Shown piece after piece: positions 7,020 through 9,676 of a stretch of DNA of 9,676 nucleotides. Both the position numbers and the translations under genes were made by a program. The stretch lies in the NCBI GenBank assembly GCA_965151315.1, contig CBCTZG010000096.1, positions 1-9,676 on the forward strand, read 5' to 3'. The notes under the pieces are model-generated. The model ran no database searches and had not been told where the DNA came from. It worked only from the letters and a program-made list of their open reading frames with translations. How positions within the stretch are numbered: position 1 is the first letter of the stretch; each line of letters starts with the position of its first letter. The stretch is from Avimonoglobus sp965151315. GTDB taxonomy: Bacteria > Bacillota > Clostridia > UBA1381.

Positions 7020-7052
7020 TGAATTTTAAAAAAATTTTTATTTCTTATAAAA

Positions 7053-7081
7053 ATTATATTGGGATGGCTATCCGAAGTCAA
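7053..7081 (-). promoter_or_regulatory. Sigma-A promoter of the sigma/anti-sigma/peptidase operon
   Basis: On the minus strand TTGACT (7081-7076), a 17-bp spacer and TATAAT (7058-7053) match consensus at 11 of 12 positions. Transcription would start near 7046, leaving an AT-rich leader of about 93 bases before the sigma gene. It begins just past the terminator of the upstream gene, so the operon is independently transcribed. Confidence 0.8.
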
Positions 7082-7102
7082 CACCGCAGCGTTTTATGTG
7101 AA

Positions 7103-7142
7103 ATAAAAGACAGCCCGCCTGTCTTTATCGCAGGGGGCTGTT
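7103..7142 (-). terminator. Intrinsic terminator of the small secreted-protein gene
   Basis: On the minus strand ACAGCCCCCTG pairs with CAGGCGGGCTGT (one bulge) around a short loop, followed by CTTTTATTT. It lies about 23 bases after the stop codon at 7165. An alternative short stem, AAAGACAG/CTGTCTTT, overlaps it. Confidence 0.85.
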
Positions 7143-7164
7143 AGTAAATATAATGGATAAACTT

Positions 7165-7755
7165 TTAATGATTTGCCTCATAGTATTCCTGTGCATCCAA
7201 AAGCAATTTACGTGCACGGTTGAACAGGGCAGAATCGACAGCAGGAACGTCCCAATAACAAAAATCCATTAAGTAATATTCATCCGGGTTATAGGAGGGG
7301 TCTGCTGTCTGATAGATACGGGTATAAGCAGCCTTTCGTGCTTCTTCATAGTTTCCACCGTTTTTCACTTGCTCGATCAAATCAGAGATCAACACACGCA
7401 CCTGCTCTTCTGCCTGCTTATAATATTCGGGACGTAGATACATATCACGATACTCAAAAATGGCATTATTTGCGATGGCTTTCAAAATAGCAAATCCATA
7501 ACCGTCTGTTTCATTTGCGAGTACAGCATTCAGGATCGTGTTATGCGCTTTTATCTTTGCATCGCTGTATCCCATACCTGCCGCCACTTCATCCAGTATC
7601 CCGCTGATCAGCCGTTCTGCAACCGGAATGCTTCCGGGTGGTGTGTTGCGCGGAAGGGATTCCCGTGGAATTTCTTCTGCGTAAGCCGGTATGACAGAAG
7701 AAATTAACAGAGCCATCAATAATGTAAATACTGTGATTTTCCATGTTTTCTTCAT
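7165..7755 (-). CDS. Small secreted protein of unknown function
   Basis: This 196-residue protein has a clear signal peptide (MKKTWKITVFTLLMALLISS, cleavage probably after AYA at residue 26, before EEIP), so the mature product is about 170 residues. No lipobox cysteine is present, so it should be released or wall-associated. The mature part looks mainly helical, rich in Ala, Glu, Asn and Tyr, with two Cys-free helical stretches (about 45-100 and 105-145) and a Tyr/Asp-rich segment around 150-170 (PSYNPDEYYLMDFCYWD). No enzyme motif was recognised. AAAGGAGG before the ATG is a strong ribosome site. It is a single-gene unit with its own promoter and terminator, divergent from a MerR-like/XRE regulator pair that may control it. 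Confidence 0.85.
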   Translation of the reverse strand: MKKTWKITVFTLLMALLISSVIPAYAEEIPRESLPRNTPPGSIPVAERLISGILDEVAAGMGYSDAKIKAHNTILNAVLANETDGYGFAILKAIANNAIFEYRDMYLRPEYYKQAEEQVRVLISDLIEQVKNGGNYEEARKAAYTRIYQTADPSYNPDEYYLMDFCYWDVPAVDSALFNRARKLLLDAQEYYEANH

Positions 7756-7785
7756 ACCGAAAACCTCCTTTTGTTTTTTCTATAT

Positions 7786-7817
7786 TAATTACACTGAAAA
7801 ACCATTTGATTTGCAAC
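7786..7817 (-). promoter_or_regulatory. Promoter of the small secreted-protein gene; second copy of the shared 32-bp motif
   Basis: On the minus strand TTGCAA (7816-7811), a 17-bp spacer and TGTAAT (7793-7788). The plus-strand string TAATTACACTGAAA, 9 variable bases, ATTTGCAAC equals the motif at 2005-2036 apart from one base (T for C). The motif ends 30 bases before the start codon, against 31 for the recombinase. Confidence 0.7.
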
Positions 7818-7834
7818 TACAAATTTCTACAAAT
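7817..7834. promoter_or_regulatory. Tandem CTACAAAT repeat between divergent promoters
   Basis: CTACAAAT occurs at 7817-7824 and 7827-7834, a 10-bp period that places both copies on one face of the helix. It abuts the -35 side of the leftward promoter and lies just upstream of the rightward -35 element, where an activator or repressor could act on both. The neighbouring MerR-like or XRE protein is a candidate ligand. Confidence 0.35.
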
Positions 7835-7837
7835 GAC

Positions 7838-7866
7838 TTGATATTATTCCGCGAACTGAATATAAT
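7838..7866 (+). promoter_or_regulatory. Sigma-A promoter of the MerR-like/XRE gene pair
   Basis: TTGATA (7838-7843), a 17-bp spacer and TATAAT (7861-7866) match consensus at 11 of 12 positions. Transcription would start near 7873, about 26 bases before the GTG start at 7899. Confidence 0.8.
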
Positions 7867-7898
7867 ATAAGTATACCAACAAAGATGGAGTGAAAATC

Positions 7899-8132
7899 GT
7901 GAAGTTTATTTCAACAACTGAAGCAGGGAGAAAATGGGGCTTGTCAAGCCGCAGAGTTGCCGTTTTATGTACAGAAGGCAGGATACCTGATGCGCAAAAG
8001 GTAGGCAATACGTGGATGTTGCCTGAAGATGCAGGAAAACCATCCGATGCCCGGATAAAAAGTGGAAAATATTTAAAAAGAAACATAGGAAATGAAATGT
8101 CAGAAGGTGAGACAAATGGCGAGACAATTTAA
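7899..8132 (+). CDS. Small MerR/excisionase-like DNA-binding protein
   Basis: This 77-residue protein begins MKFISTTEAGRKWGLSSRRV and continues AVLCTEGRIPDAQKVGNTWM, the winged-helix layout shared by MerR N-terminal domains and small excisionase-type proteins. TEAGRKWGLSSRRV is the helix-turn-helix, and VGNTWMLPEDA the wing ending in the usual L-P/I-P-E-D. There is no effector domain. GTG at 7899 is preferred over the in-frame GTG at 7890 because GGAG (7887-7890) lies 8 bases before the former and overlaps the latter. Family members commonly begin directly at this point. Its last 17 bases overlap the following XRE gene, so the two are translationally linked. It probably binds DNA with, or as an accessory to, that regulator. 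Confidence 0.82.
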   Translation: MKFISTTEAGRKWGLSSRRVAVLCTEGRIPDAQKVGNTWMLPEDAGKPSDARIKSGKYLKRNIGNEMSEGETNGETI

Positions 8133-8724
8133 ACTCGCACGACAATTCAAAAATTTAAAAACAGTAGAAGCAGCGGAATTGCTTGGCGTTTCGCAGCCTA
8201 CTTTGAGCGCGTGGGAAACCGGGCGTAAATCTCCTTCTGTTGACAGTTTAGAAAAAATGGCGGATCTATATGGTGTAACAACCGATTTCCTACTTGGAAG
8301 AACAAAGCAATTAACCAATCATATGAAAGAATCCATTTCAATTGAAGCACTTCCCGTTATGCATGGATACCCTGTTTGGTCTTCTAAGTTCGGTTGGTTA
8401 ATTGTTGACGCAATAGAGAAAAAACTTATCACGACAAATAACTTTTCAGTTTCCTTCTGCGATGTCGGCGAAATCTTTGGAATGACTCCTGCATTTGCTG
8501 AACCAGCACTCACACATGAACCACCGATTTCAAAATCCGAAATCCAATCTTATGATGAGATTTGGTTAGAACCTATTTCAACGGACAATATTCTACGAAA
8601 CGAGCTCCGCGGGTGGTATCATGTAAAAAATAGATGGGTTGAAAATGAGTTTGGGAACAGATTCTACTTGGATACATATGCAAGTAAATGGCTGGCCTTT
8701 CCGTCAGATTCGGAGCAGGAATAA
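8116..8724 (+). CDS. XRE-family helix-turn-helix regulator with an unrecognised C-terminal domain
   Basis: This 202-residue protein starts at the ATG at 8116, which AAGGTGA precedes by 5 bases; an in-frame ATG at 8092 would add 8 residues but has no ribosome site. The XRE/Cro-C1 domain covers about residues 6-62 (TVEAAELLGVSQPTLSAWE, then SPSVDSLEKMADLYGVTTDF). Residues 70-202 form a compact Trp/Tyr-rich domain (W88, W94, W150, W168, W174, W192) whose family I do not recognise. It is not a LexA/S24 peptidase or a cupin as far as can be seen. It overlaps the MerR-like gene by 17 bp. It may autoregulate the pair and the divergent secreted-protein gene; this is inferred from position only. Confidence 0.86.
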   Translation: MARQFKLARQFKNLKTVEAAELLGVSQPTLSAWETGRKSPSVDSLEKMADLYGVTTDFLLGRTKQLTNHMKESISIEALPVMHGYPVWSSKFGWLIVDAIEKKLITTNNFSVSFCDVGEIFGMTPAFAEPALTHEPPISKSEIQSYDEIWLEPISTDNILRNELRGWYHVKNRWVENEFGNRFYLDTYASKWLAFPSDSEQE

Positions 8725-8737
8725 AATGTATATTACT

Positions 8738-8768
8738 GCGGATTGATTCTTTCAAATCTGCTTATTTT
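8738..8768 (+). terminator. Probable intrinsic terminator of the XRE gene
   Basis: GCGGATT (8738-8744) pairs with AATCTGC (8755-8761) with one G-U pair, followed by TTATTTT. It lies 13 bases past the stop codon. The stem is short and only moderately GC-rich. Confidence 0.5.
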
Positions 8769-8836
8769 GCGTAACCATACTTTGCATCATCAATTAGACC
8801 AAAAGATTTCATACAAGTTTATGAATACAATACCCA

Positions 8837-8961
8837 GTTGAAACCTTGGAAAGATATGATCCTCAAAATTTTCAGCTATGCTGTCTGAAAAGCTGAATGC
8901 AGCAAATCAACAATATATCTGTTACCAACGAACCATACGCATAAACGCAGAACCAAAGTAG
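8837..8961 (+). pseudogene. Possible decayed small gene with tandem stop codons
   Basis: From 8837 the frame reads VETLERYDPQNF; from 8872, one frame over, it reads SAMLSEKLNAANQQYICYQR then TIRINAEPK and two stop codons (TAG, TAA at 8959-8964). One extra T in the TTTT run at 8869-8872 would join the two into a plausible continuous protein end. A strong terminator starts 3 bases after the second stop, as expected for a real gene end. No intact start or family was recognised. It is either the relic of a short gene or chance; amino-acid composition and the tandem stops favour a relic. Confidence 0.4.
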
Positions 8962-8967
8962 TAAACG

Positions 8968-9003
8968 GGCAACGGTCTTGCAATACAGGCCGTTGCCTTT
9001 ATT
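8968..9003 (+). terminator. Strong intrinsic terminator
   Basis: GGCAACGG (8968-8975) and CCGTTGCC (8990-8997) form a perfect 8-bp GC-rich stem, with CT/AG able to extend it inward, followed by TTTATT. No intact gene lies directly upstream; the remnant at 8837-8961 would have been its client. Confidence 0.85.
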
Positions 9004-9128
9004 CCTATTTTGGGCACTTATATGATATGGAGCAACATATTGCGCAGAAAAATATTTGAAACCTTAAATCCTTTTTGGCGGTGTAGTTGTTAATATTATG
9101 TAAGGTACTTTACAGCAGAAAGTAGGTG
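9004..9128. other. Intergenic leader before the second sigma factor gene
   Basis: These bases separate the terminator from the sigma gene. The best promoter guess is TTGGCG (9075-9080), 16 bases, TATGTA (9097-9102), which is weak. No hairpin, repeat or reading frame stands out. Confidence 0.3.
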
Positions 9129-9638
9129 ATGAACATAGAAGATTATATTTTGATACGGCGCATACAAAACGGAGATCCCGAAGCCTTTGAAACATTGGTA
9201 CGGAAATATTATCAAAATATCTATCAGTTTTGTGTTCGTCGCTGTAATGGAGATACGGCACTTGCCGCCGATTTGACGCAGGACACTTTCTTGAAGTTGA
9301 TAGAGCATATTCAGCAATACCGATTGACGGGAAAGTTTATTAACTTCCTGCTCACGATTGCGGTGAATACCTGCAATAACCACTTCAAAAAGAAGTCTCC
9401 CGATATAGTGGATATGGACACGCTTTCTGCCGTTCCAAGCAATCTAAACATTTCGGAAGAAGTTTTGCGGCAAGAGGACGCTAAAATCATACAGCAAGCC
9501 ATTGACCGGCTCCCGGATATGCAAAAAGAGGTTGTTATTTTACGGTTTTACCATGACAGAAAACTAAAAGAGATTGCGGCCATTACGGGGGCGAGTCTGC
9601 CAACAGCAAAATCGCGGTTGAAGTGTCAACGCCAGTGA
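9129..9638 (+). CDS. ECF-type sigma factor with apparently frameshifted C-terminus
   Basis: From the ATG at 9129 this gives 169 residues; a GTG one codon earlier is possible but family members usually begin MNIEDY. Region 2 covers about residues 14-85 with the conserved core-binding DLTQDTFLKL, and region 4 about 117-165 (RLPDMQKEVVILRFYHDRKL, then KEIAAITGASLPTAKSRLK, the recognition helix). After SRLK the reading frame gives CQRQ and a stop. One frame over it continues DKMKENAEEKM to a TAG at 9670-9672, which is a typical tail for this family. A 1-base insertion (or 2-base loss) between 9619 and 9636 therefore probably truncates the tail. Both DNA-contact regions are intact, so it may still work. 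The ribosome site is weak (AGAAAG). Partner genes lie beyond the window. Confidence 0.85.
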   Translation: MNIEDYILIRRIQNGDPEAFETLVRKYYQNIYQFCVRRCNGDTALAADLTQDTFLKLIEHIQQYRLTGKFINFLLTIAVNTCNNHFKKKSPDIVDMDTLSAVPSNLNISEEVLRQEDAKIIQQAIDRLPDMQKEVVILRFYHDRKLKEIAAITGASLPTAKSRLKCQRQ

Positions 9639-9676
9639 TAAAATGAAAGAAAACGCCGAGGAAAAAATGTAGGTTT

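Noticed and set aside
7890..7898. GTG at 7890 as start of the MerR-like protein
   Set aside because: The ribosome site GGAG overlaps it; the GTG at 7899 has correct spacing.
8092..8115. ATG at 8092 as start of the XRE regulator
   Set aside because: No ribosome site upstream, whereas AAGGTGA precedes the ATG at 8116 and the domain begins there.
9064..9383. Minus-strand ORFs across the second sigma factor
   Set aside because: They are antisense to a clear ECF sigma gene and have no recognisable features.

Overview
The window looks like chromosomal DNA of a low-to-moderate GC Firmicute of class Clostridia, probably a gut Oscillospirales or Lachnospirales type. This rests on strong GGAGG-type ribosome sites, TTGACA/TATAAT promoters, an SLH-anchored M16C peptidase, and clostridial sigma/anti-sigma and MerR-like/XRE regulator pairs. 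The taxon is inferred from gene style only.

Layout. (1) 1-1074, minus strand and AT-rich: the N-terminal part of an MFS exporter that runs off the left edge, preceded by its TetR-family regulator. Both carry the same 19-bp palindrome upstream, and the tetR copy sits on a perfect-consensus promoter, so a drug- or metabolite-responsive export module is likely. (2) 1143-2160: a XerC/D-like tyrosine recombinase. Upstream of it is a cluster of five TTRTGTTTA repeats, two of which form an 11-6-11 inverted site shaped like a dif core. The same hairpin could also be the terminator of the next gene. (3) 2196-6953, one apparent minus-strand operon: ECF sigma factor, membrane-spanning putative anti-sigma factor (4-bp ATGA overlap), then a 1141-residue secreted M16C metallopeptidase with three C-terminal SLH units. 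A TTGACT-N17-TATAAT promoter drives it. (4) 7165-7755, minus: a small secreted protein of unknown function with its own promoter and terminator. (5) 7838-8768, plus and divergent from (4): a 77-residue MerR/excisionase-like DNA-binding protein overlapping an XRE regulator with an unrecognised C-terminal domain. (6) 8769-9676: a probable gene remnant ending in tandem stops and a strong terminator, then a second ECF sigma factor whose extreme C-terminus appears frameshifted.

How it fits together. The sigma/anti-sigma pair probably controls the envelope peptidase. The MFS and TetR form a self-contained regulated export pair. The recombinase and the small secreted protein share a nearly identical 32-bp promoter motif (22 of 23 fixed positions) at almost the same distance from their start codons. 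No annotated gene family explains this, and it suggests a common regulator or alternative sigma factor. No tRNA, rRNA, CRISPR array or insertion sequence was seen.
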